Under the pieces are notes generated by a model that was given only the letters and a program-made list of their open reading frames with translations, made no database searches and was not told the DNA's origin. A stretch of DNA of 64,000 nucleotides from Streptomyces verrucosisporus (GTDB lineage: Bacteria; Actinomycetota; Actinomycetes; Streptomycetales; Streptomycetaceae): positions 1-64,000 of the forward strand of contig NZ_JADEYH010000002.1 of assembly GCF_017114865.1 (NCBI RefSeq), in the 5' to 3' direction. Below, piece after piece: positions 1-8,447 of this stretch (position 1 is its first letter; every line of letters starts with the position of its first letter). Both the position numbers and the translations under genes were made by a program.

Positions 1-3
1 CGT

Positions 4-780
4 TCATGCTTTCTCCTGTTGGATTCGGCTGATCTCGGAGAGGACTTTCTCCGTATGCGGGCGCACCTGAGCCCGCAGTTCGTCGCTCCAGGTCTCCTCG
101 GAGTAGCGACGGTTGAGATAGAGATCCCTGGCGTGCTTCAGGACGGGCCGGTGTTCCGGCGGGAGCCGGGCGAGAGCCCAGTCGGCTGCGGTGTCCTTCG
201 GTGCGATCTCGCCGGTGACGAGCGTGGTCCAGATACGGGCGAGGGTCAGTACGACGTTACGGGTGTCGTCCTCCAACTCCTCGAGCAGATCGGGAATACC
301 CGCAGTGCTCGCTCGCGCCAGGTCCCTGTGCGGTACGGGGTCGATTACCCGCGCGGGCGGCGGACCGATGAGGGGGCGGTCTCCGGCCAACACCGTGGTG
401 AGCAACAGGGCCAGATCCGGCGCCGGCTCCGGGTGAGGCACCTCGCCGGCCTCGAACGCGTCGCGTAGCCACTCGCCGTACAGGAAATCGCCGGTCGGCG
501 GGAATCGCCATGGGCGGATCTCGGACTGGACGACGACGCTGAGTTCGACCGGTCGGCGGGACTCGTCCGCTGAATCCACTGAGGCGGAGATCCCGAGCAG
601 TCCTTCGGCAAGCGAGTGCCGCTCCCGTTCGTCCATGGTTCGCCGGGACAGGACGAGGAGGTCGATGTCGCTGGCCGGCCGGAGGCCTCCGAGTACGGAG
701 GAGCCGTGGAGGTACACGCCGATGGCCGTGGAGCCCAGTACGCCTTCGACCAGTTCCACGGCCTCCTGGAGCTGACTCAT
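4..780 (-). CDS. Aminoglycoside nucleotidyltransferase-like protein (ANT/AadA type)
   Basis: Predicted 258-residue nucleotidyltransferase of the ANT(3'')/ANT(9) type, which adenylylates aminoglycosides. The polymerase-beta-like signature is at residues 26-40: GSS, then a D-x-D pair (SDID) that would bind magnesium and ATP. A helical C-terminal half, as in AadA, makes up the rest, and the length fits the family. The ATG at 778-780 is chosen because the frame further upstream is arginine/proline-rich noise and the nucleotidyltransferase fold begins directly after it; a GAGG lies about 11 bases upstream. It is on the same strand as, and just downstream of, the type IV secretion-like cluster, without an obvious link. 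Whether it confers resistance cannot be told from sequence; many Streptomyces chromosomal copies have unknown substrates. Confidence 0.8.
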   Translation of the reverse strand: MSQLQEAVELVEGVLGSTAIGVYLHGSSVLGGLRPASDIDLLVLSRRTMDERERHSLAEGLLGISASVDSADESRRPVELSVVVQSEIRPWRFPPTGDFLYGEWLRDAFEAGEVPHPEPAPDLALLLTTVLAGDRPLIGPPPARVIDPVPHRDLARASTAGIPDLLEELEDDTRNVVLTLARIWTTLVTGEIAPKDTAADWALARLPPEHRPVLKHARDLYLNRRYSEETWSDELRAQVRPHTEKVLSEISRIQQEKA

Positions 781-809
781 CCCCGTGGCGTCCTCACTCG
801 GGCGGGCGG

Positions 810-2381
810 TCAGGGCTTGGGGCGCGCCGGCGGCTCGGCTTCGCCGAGCTGCGGCCACCAGGCGTGTGCCTGTGCCTCCGAGCGCAGCAGGGCCAAGGTC
901 GGCATGCCCGTCGGCTCGCCGTTGACCAGGAGGTCGGGCAGCTGGGGGACTGGGGCGACCGCCGCGGCGTTGTGGAGGATCAGGGAGAGTGGTGGGTCGA
1001 GCCGGCCGGCGGATGACCCTGCGGCCATGCGGCGGCCGTGCTCGACCACGCTTGCGGTGAGAGCCGTGAGGAGCGGCATCGTGCCAGGGGCACGGCGCGG
1101 GTCCTCGACGGTTTCGCCCACGACGTAGAGCGTTCCCCATTCGGCCGCAAAGGATTCCAGGGCGGCCGAATCCGTGCGCGGAGCCGTGCACGCGTTGCGG
1201 ATGTGGAGTTGGGACAGGCAGGACAGGGCGCTTCGGACGGTGCGGACGGCGGCGTCCCGGCGCTCGGGGTGGGCGATCAGAGTCGCCTCCAGTTCGCCCG
1301 CCGCGCCGGACGCCGCCTTGGGGTGCGTACGCAGGATCCGGACGGCTTCCGAGGAGGATCCCTCCGGGGCGTTGGCCCAGCGGTGGACCTGGCGGAACGG
1401 CTCGCCGGCCACGGCGGCGGCGTGGAGCCAGCAGCCCAGGAGCGTCTCGGCGGCATCGTGGACGGCAGCGTCAGCCCGTGCGGGGCTGCGTACGGGGGCG
1501 AGCAGGGCCGCGGCCCGCCCGGCGGCGGTACGGCGGTCGTCGCAGCCGTGGTGGGGCGACCAGCGCAGCCGCACGGGGGCGTCGGTGAGCTGCCCCGGGT
1601 CGTAGACGTGGACGGGGCCGAGCTTGGCGCGGGCTCCCGCGGTCTCCGCCCACAGGGCGGGGTCGGCGGTCACGACGAGGGCGGCCCCGGGGGCGGCGCG
1701 CAGGGCGTCGGCGGCCCGGACGGTGTGAAGGGCGCCGTACTCGACGCCCGCGGGAGGGCCGGAGAACGCCTCGGGGACGGGACGGGCCCGTACGGCCGAG
1801 GGGGCCTGTACGAGCTCCCGAGGGGGCGCGGGGGCCACCTCCTCGGGGGGCGCGGCCTCCTGGGCGTCGGAGGCACCGGCGAGGGCTCTGCCGCCCTCGG
1901 GCGCTGCGGGAGAGGTGAGAGGCGTCGCGGCCGTCCCGTGGGGCGCGGGCGGGGTGTCCTTGTACGGGGCCGTCTGCCGGGCGGCCCGCCGCGCGGCGCG
2001 CAGGGCGCGGCGTCGGGCCACGGCGCCGGCGGCGAAGAAGCCCAGGACCGTCAGGACCATCGCCTGGCTGATGAGGATCCCCCAGAACAGGCCCGGCCCC
2101 GGCAGGGTTTCGGCCTGCGCGCCGGGCCAGGCGGCGGCCAGGTCGCCCGGTTCGGAGACCAGCGCGCGCATGGCCGCCGGGGTGCGGGTGAAGGTGACGC
2201 CCTGCGGCCATGCTCCGTGGGCGAGGAGGCCGGCCAGCCCGGCTGCCGTCCAGCACAGGACGGTGACGCCCAGCAGGAGGCCCATGAGGCCGAGCAGGAG
2301 GCCGTCGGGGATGCCCCTCCGCGGCGGGGCGCCCGTGCCGTCGCCCTGCGTTCCCGGTGCTCCGCCGTGGCCCCGGGCCAC
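810..2381 (-). CDS. VirD4/TraG-like coupling protein, nucleotide motifs degenerate
   Basis: 523-residue membrane protein resembling the C-terminal part of VirD4/TraG conjugative coupling proteins. Relatives in Streptomyces are often labelled type VI secretion protein, which this is not. Two hydrophobic segments lie near residues 23-45 and 93-115, followed by an Ala/Pro/Glu-rich linker and a cytoplasmic globular domain. In active coupling proteins the segment before a PxPxLPxLL motif carries a Walker B Asp-Glu. Here the PVPQLPDLL motif is kept, but His470-Asn471 occupy the acidic positions, and no Walker A GxxGxGK(S/T) is present. GTG start, with the upstream ATPase stop codon only two bases before it, so translation is probably coupled. 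Likely a structural or docking component rather than an ATPase; function inferred. Confidence 0.7.
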   Translation of the reverse strand: MARGHGGAPGTQGDGTGAPPRRGIPDGLLLGLMGLLLGVTVLCWTAAGLAGLLAHGAWPQGVTFTRTPAAMRALVSEPGDLAAAWPGAQAETLPGPGLFWGILISQAMVLTVLGFFAAGAVARRRALRAARRAARQTAPYKDTPPAPHGTAATPLTSPAAPEGGRALAGASDAQEAAPPEEVAPAPPRELVQAPSAVRARPVPEAFSGPPAGVEYGALHTVRAADALRAAPGAALVVTADPALWAETAGARAKLGPVHVYDPGQLTDAPVRLRWSPHHGCDDRRTAAGRAAALLAPVRSPARADAAVHDAAETLLGCWLHAAAVAGEPFRQVHRWANAPEGSSSEAVRILRTHPKAASGAAGELEATLIAHPERRDAAVRTVRSALSCLSQLHIRNACTAPRTDSAALESFAAEWGTLYVVGETVEDPRRAPGTMPLLTALTASVVEHGRRMAAGSSAGRLDPPLSLILHNAAAVAPVPQLPDLLVNGEPTGMPTLALLRSEAQAHAWWPQLGEAEPPARPKP

Positions 2382-2383
2382 CG

Positions 2384-3838
2384 TCAGGCCACCGTCTCGT
2401 CGGCGCGTGCGAGCCGCTCCATCGCGGCGGCCCGGGACTCGGTCTCGGCGTCGAGTTCGTCGGCCAGGGTGTCCTTCACCGGCGAGTGCGGGGAAGGGGC
2501 GGGAGGAGACCCGGACGGGGAGTCCGGCGCGGAGGATTCGGTCATGGCGCGGTCGGTGAACACCAGCGGGCGCTCGGCCTCGGTGACCAGGTGTTTGACG
2601 ACCTGGACGTTGCCGTTGACGTCCCAGACGGCGATGCCGGGGGTGAGCGTGGGGATGATCTCCACGGCCCAGCGCGGCAGGCCCAGCACCTTTCCGGTGG
2701 CCCGTGCCTCGTCGGCCTTCTGGGCGTAGATGGTGCGGGTGGAGGCCATCTTGAGGATGGCTGCCGCCTCCCGGGCCGCCGCTCCGTCGACGACGTCCGA
2801 CAGATGGTGGACGACCGCGACGAACGACAGGCCCAGGCGCCGGCCGAACTTCAGCAGGCGCTGGAAGAGCTGGGCGACGAACGGGCTGTTGATGATGTGC
2901 CACGCCTCCTCGACCAGGAAGATGCGCTTCTTGCGGTCGGGGCGGATCCAGGTGTGCTCCAGCCAGACGCCGACGATGGCCATCAGGATCGGCATGGCGA
3001 TGGAGTTGCGGTCGATGTGGGAGAGGTCGAAGACGATCAGGGGAGCGTCGAGGTCGATGCCCACCGTCGTCGGGCCGTCGAACATGCCGCGCAGGTCGCC
3101 GTCGACCAGGCGGTCCAGGACGAGGGCCACGTCCAGGCCCCAGGCGCGCACGTCCTCCAGGGCCACGTTCATCGCCTCGGCCGACTCCGGCTCCGGATGG
3201 CGCAGTTGCTCGACTATGTCGGTGAGGACGGGCTGGCGTCCGGTGACGGTGTCGTTGACGTAGGAGTGCGCGACCTTCAGCGCGAAGCCGGCGCGCTCGT
3301 CGAGACCGTGGCCCATGGCGACCTCGATGATGGTGCGCAGCAGGGCGAGCTGGCCGGTGGTGGTGATGGACGGGTCCAGCGGGTTGAGGCGGATGCCCTG
3401 GTCGAGGGCGGCCATCGGGTCCAGGCGGACGGGGGTGACGCCCATCTGCTCGGCGATCAGGTTCCACTCGCCCACGCCGTCCTCGCCCTGGGCGTCCAGG
3501 ACGACGACCTGGCGGTCGCGGAAGCGCAGCTGGCGCAGGATGTACGTCTTCTCCAGCGCCGACTTTCCGTTGCCGGACTCGCCCAGCACCAGCCAGTGGG
3601 GGGCCGGGAGCTGCTGGCCGTAGAGCTGGAAGGGGTCGTAGATGTAGCCCTTGCCGCTGTAGACCTCGCGGCCGATGATCACCCCGGAGTCGCCCAGTCC
3701 GGGCGCGGCGGTGGGCAGGTAGACGGCCTGGGCCTGGCCCGTGGAGGTGCGCACGGGCAGGCGGGTGGTCTCGGTCTTGCCGAAGACGAAGCTGGTGAAG
3801 GCGTCGGTGACGGCGGTCAGCGGATCGAACGCGGCCAT
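2384..3838 (-). CDS. VirB4-like type IV secretion ATPase
   Basis: 484-residue ATP/GTP-binding protein. Walker A is GESGNGKS at residues 86-93 and a Walker B-like FLVEEAWH has its acidic pair at 310-311. The segment after it (FGRRLGLSFVAVVHHLSD) matches the VirB4/TraC ATPase family, which energises pilus assembly and substrate transfer at the inner face of the membrane. The C-terminal 70 residues are acidic and proline/serine-rich. ATG start at 3836-3838. The gene follows the SCO6880-family gene by 14 bases and precedes the coupling-protein-like gene by two bases, indicating one transcript. It is shorter than classical VirB4 (about 800 residues); the missing N-terminal half may be supplied by the upstream neighbour (inference). 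Confidence 0.85.
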   Translation of the reverse strand: MAAFDPLTAVTDAFTSFVFGKTETTRLPVRTSTGQAQAVYLPTAAPGLGDSGVIIGREVYSGKGYIYDPFQLYGQQLPAPHWLVLGESGNGKSALEKTYILRQLRFRDRQVVVLDAQGEDGVGEWNLIAEQMGVTPVRLDPMAALDQGIRLNPLDPSITTTGQLALLRTIIEVAMGHGLDERAGFALKVAHSYVNDTVTGRQPVLTDIVEQLRHPEPESAEAMNVALEDVRAWGLDVALVLDRLVDGDLRGMFDGPTTVGIDLDAPLIVFDLSHIDRNSIAMPILMAIVGVWLEHTWIRPDRKKRIFLVEEAWHIINSPFVAQLFQRLLKFGRRLGLSFVAVVHHLSDVVDGAAAREAAAILKMASTRTIYAQKADEARATGKVLGLPRWAVEIIPTLTPGIAVWDVNGNVQVVKHLVTEAERPLVFTDRAMTESSAPDSPSGSPPAPSPHSPVKDTLADELDAETESRAAAMERLARADETVA

Positions 3839-3852
3839 GGTGTTGCGCCTCC

Positions 3853-5403
3853 TCAGCGGCGGATGCCGGTCGCGAACGGCAGGGTGTTCACGAACGCACG
3901 GTGATGCTCCCGGTCGCACCACTCCAGCTTCAAGTAGCTCTTTCCGGCCGATGCCCGGATCGTGCGCTTGTCGCGCGCCAGGGCGTCGGGGTTGCGGGAG
4001 GAGACGGTGATGTAGCCGACGAGGTTGACGCCCGCGGCGCCGGAGGCGAGGTCCTCGCCGCGCTGGTCGACGCGGCTGTGGGCGGCCACGTCGCGCGGGT
4101 CGACGGTGCGGTTCATCTTGGCGGCGCGGCTGGCCTCGGCGGCGTCGTTGGTCTTCTCCGTCAGCATGCGCTCGATGGCGACCTCTGTCGGCTCCAGGTC
4201 CATGCAGACGGCGACGGTGCGGATCACGTCGGGGGTGTGGACCAGCAGCGGGGCGAGGAAGTTGACGCCCACGGGGGTCATCGGCCACTCCTTGACCCAG
4301 GCGGTGGCGTGGCACCAGGGGGCGCGGGTGGCGGACTCGCGGGTCTTGGCCTGGAGGTGGGTGGGCTCGGAGGCGTCCAGCTCGGCGGGCCAGGCGTTGC
4401 GGCGGCTCATGGCCTGGATGTGGTCGATGGGGTGGTCCGGGTCGTACATGGAGTGGATCAGGGACGCCATGCGGGACTGGCCCAGCGGCTGCCGCACCCG
4501 GATGTCGGCCTCGGCGAGGCGGGCGCAGATGTCGGTCAGTTCGCGGGCCATGACGACGGCCAGGCCCTCGTCGCGGGTGAGGCGGCGGCCCGTGGAGGCG
4601 CGGGTGGCCTTGGCGATCGCGGTGGCCTCCGCGGCCAGGTCGCGGGTGTAGTGCATGCAGGCCACCAGATAGGCGCGGTGCTGTTCGCTGGAGGTGGAGA
4701 CCATCGACAGCAGCTGCTCGTAGGAGTCGCGCAGCCAGGGCGCGGCCCGCTCGTCGCCGCGCTGCGCGACGTCCTTGGCGTGGGCGTCGGGGTCGGCGGG
4801 GAGGGTGCGGGCGAGCATCTGGAGGCGGGTGACGAAGCCGTCGCCGTTGGCCACGTGCTTGAGGAGGGTGCCGAAGCGGTCGACGAGGGCCTCCTGGTCC
4901 TCGCTGTCGCGCAGGCCCACGCCCGGTCCCTCGATCTCGATGGCGGCGGTGACGGTGCGGCGGTCGGCGTGGAGCAGCACGGCGATCTCGTCGGGCCCGA
5001 AGGGTGCGGACAGCCAGTTGACCCGGCCGACGCCGGGAGGCGCGGGGACGTCCACCTCGGTGCCGTCCAGCCGGGTGCCGGCCTCGGCGGCGGCGGAGCG
5101 GTAGGTGGTGCCGCGGCGCAGCAGACGCCGGTAACTGCGTTTGATCTCGAACCACCTGTAGTACGTCCGGCCGTTGTAGGGGACGTACACCGCGGCCAGG
5201 GCGAGCAGCGGGAAGCCGACCAGCAGGGCGATGCGCAGCGACAGGACGGGGACGAGGAGCCCGCTCATCATGCCGAGGAAGGCGCCCGCGACGATCAGCG
5301 CGATCTCGCCCGTCTCCCGGTTCCTGCCGACGACGGCGTTGGGACGGGCGCGCCCGATCATGTACGTGCGGCGCGGAGCGACGGTGTGGGACGGGGTCGT
5401 CAT
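3853..5403 (-). CDS. SCO6880-family type IV secretion-associated membrane protein
   Basis: 516-residue protein of the actinobacterial SCO6880 family. Two adjacent membrane helices lie near residues 36-74 (IALIVAGAFLGMMSGLLVP, then a second after a short loop), followed by a long soluble region. No Walker A is visible. A VirB3-like double TM followed by a VirB4 N-terminal-like soluble part is an attractive reading: this protein and the ATPase downstream would then together equal a VirB3-VirB4 unit. That is inference. The start overlaps the stop of the upstream membrane-protein gene by four bases (ATGA), typical of translational coupling. Its exact biochemical role is not established. Confidence 0.75.
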   Translation of the reverse strand: MTTPSHTVAPRRTYMIGRARPNAVVGRNRETGEIALIVAGAFLGMMSGLLVPVLSLRIALLVGFPLLALAAVYVPYNGRTYYRWFEIKRSYRRLLRRGTTYRSAAAEAGTRLDGTEVDVPAPPGVGRVNWLSAPFGPDEIAVLLHADRRTVTAAIEIEGPGVGLRDSEDQEALVDRFGTLLKHVANGDGFVTRLQMLARTLPADPDAHAKDVAQRGDERAAPWLRDSYEQLLSMVSTSSEQHRAYLVACMHYTRDLAAEATAIAKATRASTGRRLTRDEGLAVVMARELTDICARLAEADIRVRQPLGQSRMASLIHSMYDPDHPIDHIQAMSRRNAWPAELDASEPTHLQAKTRESATRAPWCHATAWVKEWPMTPVGVNFLAPLLVHTPDVIRTVAVCMDLEPTEVAIERMLTEKTNDAAEASRAAKMNRTVDPRDVAAHSRVDQRGEDLASGAAGVNLVGYITVSSRNPDALARDKRTIRASAGKSYLKLEWCDREHHRAFVNTLPFATGIRR

Positions 5404-6686
5404 CCGCGATCACCTCCGGTGCGGTTGCTGGTGGTGCCGCCGCCGCTGCCCGTACGGGGCGGGGGCGGCGAGGTGGGCCGGGAGGAGGCCCGGTCGCCGC
5501 GCGAGGCGTGGGCGGCCACACCGCCGGAGACCGGGTTGGCGGGCCGGGCGGCGGCGCCGGACTGCCCGCCGCCGCTGCCGCCCTCGGCGCCACCGCGGGC
5601 GCTGTGGGTGGTGATGCCCTGGCGGAGCATCGCGGCGGGGGAGGAGACCACGGCGGCGGCCGTACGGGAGGCGGGGTCGGCGCTGGCGTTGCGCTGGCGG
5701 ACGATCTCGTCGCCGAAGCCGGGGACGAAGCGGTAGATCATGGCGCTGGCGAAGATGGCGAGCAGGATGATCGCCAGACCGGAGACGATCGCGGAGAAGG
5801 CGTTCGGGCCCTCGTCGGAGGCGAGCGCCCCGGCGAGGCCGAGGACGATGACGATGACCGGCTTGACGAGGATCACCGCGATCATGATGCCCGCCCAGCG
5901 GCGTACGTGGCCCCACAGGTTCTTGTCGACGAGCCCGGCGTAGACGACCGTGCCCAGCAGGGCGCCGACGTACAGCAGGGCGGCGCGGATGACGAGTTCG
6001 AGCCAGAGGACGCCGGCGGCGAGGACGGAGACGAGGGAGACGACGATCAGCATGATCGGGCCGCCGCCGATGTCGTCGCCCTTCTTCAGGGCCTCGGAGA
6101 AGGAGCCGAAGAACTTGTCCGTGTCGGATCCGGTGCCCGCGGCGATCACGTCGGTGACGGCGTCGGTCGCGGTGACCAGGGTGTAGAGGATCAGGGGGGT
6201 GAAGGCGGAGGCGAGGACCGTCAGCCACAGGAAGCCGATGGCCTCGGTGAGGGCCTCGGTGAGGGGGATGCCGCGCACGGCGCGCTTGGCGACGGCCAGC
6301 AGCCACAGCACGAGGGTGAGGATCGTCGAGGCGGCGAAGACGACGGCGTACTGGCGCAGGAAGGCGGGGTTGGTGAAGTCGACGGTGGCGGTGGAGGAGA
6401 CGGCCTCGGAGAGCTTGTCGACGATCCAGGCGGCGGCCTCGGCGCAGCCCTGGGCGAGGGAGGCGAGGGGGTCGAGGGTGGACAGTGGGTCGGAGTCGGC
6501 GCCGCCGGAGCCGTCGGTGTCGCACAGCTCCCTGGCGGGGGTGTCGAGTTCCTCGCAGGGGTCCGGGCTCGCGGTCGGTGTGGGTTCGGCTGCCGCGCGG
6601 GCGGCCAGCCAGATCCCGGCGGCCTGCAGGCCCGCCAGGAGTCCGGCGAGCGACAGGGCGCGGCGGCCGGCTCGGTCAACGGGCAT
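5400..6686 (-). CDS. Polytopic VirB6/TrbL-like membrane protein
   Basis: 428-residue protein with an N-terminal signal-like segment (residues 8-33, ending in ARAAAEP) and a short extracytoplasmic part with paired cysteines (DPCEE, ELCDT). At least six hydrophobic segments follow, between about residues 110 and 325. The C-terminal 100 residues are Gly/Ser/Pro/Arg-rich and presumably cytoplasmic and disordered. The topology and position fit the channel component of a type IV secretion system (VirB6/TrbL class), although these proteins diverge so far that family membership rests on context. It overlaps the VirB8-like gene by 11 bases and the SCO6880-family gene by four, so all are read as one operon. 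Confidence 0.7.
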   Translation of the reverse strand: MPVDRAGRRALSLAGLLAGLQAAGIWLAARAAAEPTPTASPDPCEELDTPARELCDTDGSGGADSDPLSTLDPLASLAQGCAEAAAWIVDKLSEAVSSTATVDFTNPAFLRQYAVVFAASTILTLVLWLLAVAKRAVRGIPLTEALTEAIGFLWLTVLASAFTPLILYTLVTATDAVTDVIAAGTGSDTDKFFGSFSEALKKGDDIGGGPIMLIVVSLVSVLAAGVLWLELVIRAALLYVGALLGTVVYAGLVDKNLWGHVRRWAGIMIAVILVKPVIVIVLGLAGALASDEGPNAFSAIVSGLAIILLAIFASAMIYRFVPGFGDEIVRQRNASADPASRTAAAVVSSPAAMLRQGITTHSARGGAEGGSGGGQSGAAARPANPVSGGVAAHASRGDRASSRPTSPPPPRTGSGGGTTSNRTGGDRG

Positions 6687-7467
6687 AGGTGAACCCTCCG
6701 TACTCCTCGACGGCCCTGCTGATGTCCTCGGCTGTGGAGGCCCGGAGGTCGCCCGGTACGGGGGCGGGGCCGTCCTTCTGGGAGTCCTCGGTGATCTTCC
6801 AGTCGGATCCGGCCCACCTCAGCCGGAAGGTCCAGGTCTTCCAGGTGGTGGTCACGGGGATGGTCGACTCCTCGCCGGCCATGCCGATCAGACCCGTGTA
6901 CCAGACCTCGACGGTGGCGCCGTCCTCGGTGTACTCCGTCACGCTGGTGCCGACGGGGACGGTGCGTGAGACGAAGGTCGTGCCCTCGGGGGCCTCGCCC
7001 TCGGGTGTGAGCCCTATGCGCTCGAAGAGGGCCTCCGAATAGGCCCTGTCCTGCCGCTCCTTGACGCGTGCGGCGGCTTCGGGGGTGTAGAGGGTGTCGA
7101 CGAGCATGTGCCGGTGCTCGGTCTCGAACATGCCCGTACCGCCCAGCGCCACCGCGTAGTTGGCCGCGGCGCTCTGCGCGCCCTGCTCGGTGCGGGGGAA
7201 GTCCGAGGGCACGCCGTTCGACCGCCCGGTGACGGGGCGTTCGCCGGTGGGGGCGGTGGGCCGGGCGTCCTCACGGGCCTGCGGGCCGCCGCCGCCCGGA
7301 GGGGTTTCGCCACCGCCTCTGTTGGCGAAGGCGATGGCGGCGATCAGCAGGACGACGACGCCCACCACCGTCACCATGCTGCGGCCCACCCGGACGGGCT
7401 GCCGCCGGGGCTCGTCGTACGCGTCGACGACGTCGTCCTCGTAACCGCCATCGCCGCCGATGCTCAT
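6676..7467 (-). CDS. VirB8/TcpC-like single-pass membrane protein
   Basis: 263 residues: an acidic cytoplasmic N-terminus (about 30), one membrane helix (MVTVVGVVVLLIAAIAFA, about 31-48), a Gly/Pro-rich linker, and a roughly 160-residue extracytoplasmic domain. That domain fits the NTF2-like periplasmic domain of VirB8/TcpC/TrbF proteins, which nucleate type IV secretion assembly: GAQSAAANYAVALGGTGMF early, then alternating beta strands with several W/Y residues and a KTWTFRLRWAGSDWKI strand pair. ATG start, with GAGAGGG about 10 bases upstream. It appears to be the first gene of the minus-strand operon running down to 810. The domain assignment rests on pattern and context. Confidence 0.7.
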   Translation of the reverse strand: MSIGGDGGYEDDVVDAYDEPRRQPVRVGRSMVTVVGVVVLLIAAIAFANRGGGETPPGGGGPQAREDARPTAPTGERPVTGRSNGVPSDFPRTEQGAQSAAANYAVALGGTGMFETEHRHMLVDTLYTPEAAARVKERQDRAYSEALFERIGLTPEGEAPEGTTFVSRTVPVGTSVTEYTEDGATVEVWYTGLIGMAGEESTIPVTTTWKTWTFRLRWAGSDWKITEDSQKDGPAPVPGDLRASTAEDISRAVEEYGGFTYAR

Positions 7468-8026
7468 CGTGCGCGTGCCCTCTCGGTCGCCCGGGCGCCG
7501 CCCGGTTGTCGTCGTGCCCTGCCCTTGACGTTAACTCCGCCGCGGCGGTTGTGGGACCGGTGTGTGCAGGATCGCTTCCGCACCGTGAGCGGTGGATCAC
7601 CGGCCCCGGCCCTGCGGCGCCGCCCCGTGCCCTCCGGTCGTGTTCCGGTAGGGGAGGAGGGGGACCGGCCGGGGCGGGTGCGGATTCTGGGCTGGTGCAT
7701 CGCTGCGGTGCTCTTTTTCCTGGTGGGGGGAGCGGTTCGACGGCTGCGGCCTTCGGGGGCGGTCGGGCCGGCGCCGGTGGTGTCCGCCTTCGGCCGCCGG
7801 TGCGGTGCCCGGTGGACGGGGGTGCCCGGCGCCACGGGTCGTTTTCGCCCGCGGCCGCGGGCGTGACGGTTCTCACGGGGCGTCAGACGCCCGCCGAACG
7901 GGGCGTGTACCGCCGACCGGCGGTGTAAGGGACGGTCCGGTCCGGTCCGCCCGCCGGGCACGCGGGCGCGTCCGGGAGCCGGACACCGGTGCCCGGGGGC
8001 CGGAGGGGAGGCGGGACGGCGCGCGG
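7468..8026 (-). other. Gene-poor interval between VirB8-like and pilin-like genes
   Basis: About 560 bases without a convincing gene. Visible are GC-rich palindromes (around 7847-7862, GCCCGCGGCCGCGGGC; and 7908-7924, ACCGCCG/CGGCGGT), which could form terminator hairpins behind the pilin-like gene. The promoter of the VirB8-like operon must also lie here. One short plus-strand frame (7678-7866) with a single hydrophobic helix is listed separately. Confidence 0.5.
7678..7866 (+). CDS. Possible 62-residue single-TM protein (uncertain)
   Basis: A GTG-started frame with one hydrophobic stretch right after the start (ILGWCIAAVLFFLVGGAV) followed by an Arg/Gly/Pro-rich tail. Third positions are GC-rich but not exceptionally so. 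A GGAGGAGG lies roughly 20 bases upstream, further than usual. It is opposite in orientation to the flanking secretion genes. It may be a small membrane protein gene, or chance in a GC-rich intergenic region; nothing in it identifies a family. Confidence 0.25.
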   Translation: MRILGWCIAAVLFFLVGGAVRRLRPSGAVGPAPVVSAFGRRCGARWTGVPGATGRFRPRPRA

Positions 8027-8335
8027 TTACACGGCCATGCCGTAGACGATCGTGAAGAGCGTGCCGAGGGATCCGATGATGAAGACCCCGGTCAGGCCCG
8101 CCACGATCAGCCCCTTGCCCTGTTCCGCGCTGAAGGTGTCGCGCAGCGCCGTGGCGCCGATGCGCTGTTTGGCCGCGCCCCAGATGGCGATGCCGAGGCA
8201 GAGGAGGATGGCGACGGCCATGACGACCTCGATCATCACGCGGGCCTCGTTGCCCAGGGATCCGAACGGGCCCCAGTCGGGGGCGATTCCGCCGATGATG
8301 GTGGTGATGTCGCCCTTTTCGGCTGCCAGAAACAT
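8027..8335 (-). CDS. Small two-TM protein, pilin-like (VirB2-type candidate)
   Basis: 102 residues: a short hydrophilic N-terminus, TM1 about 33-53 (VMIEVVMAVAILLCLGIAIWG), a short basic loop with AKQRIGATALRDTF, and TM2 about 76-98 (IVAGLTGVFIIGSLGTLFTIV). Size, the two Gly/Ala-rich helices and a small polar loop recall VirB2/TraA pilins and holin-like proteins. No clear cleavable signal peptide is visible, which argues for caution. It sits beside the type IV secretion-like genes and is divergent from the wall hydrolase, the position where a pilin plus VirB1-like lytic enzyme would be expected. ATG start, preceded by a GGGGCGGTG about 12 bases upstream. Confidence 0.6.
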   Translation of the reverse strand: MFLAAEKGDITTIIGGIAPDWGPFGSLGNEARVMIEVVMAVAILLCLGIAIWGAAKQRIGATALRDTFSAEQGKGLIVAGLTGVFIIGSLGTLFTIVYGMAV

Positions 8336-8447
8336 GCTGTGTTCACCGCCCCGGTGAGGGTTGTCGAAAGTTGCGCTTCACTTGGATTCTGACACGGTTG
8401 CGGCCGAATCGGCAGTGAACTCCTTTCGGATGGGGGAGGGTTGAGGG

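Noticed and set aside
1038..2729. Long plus-strand open frame antisense to the coupling-protein-like gene
   Set aside because: Its translation is Gly/Arg/Val-rich low-complexity sequence typical of the complement of a high-GC gene; the minus-strand reading shows membrane helices and family motifs.
3901..5736. 611-codon plus-strand open frame
   Set aside because: Mirror of the SCO6880-family gene; Gly/Val/Asp-rich composition without any domain, no ribosome site.
7464..7961. 165-codon minus-strand frame
   Set aside because: Arg/Pro-rich, no hydrophobic or catalytic motif, and it overlaps the start of the VirB8-like gene; read as intergenic.
8336..8447. ydaO-type (c-di-AMP) riboswitch before the wall hydrolases, also looked for at 18620-18783
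   Set aside because: The conserved ydaO core sequences are not visible in either leader.
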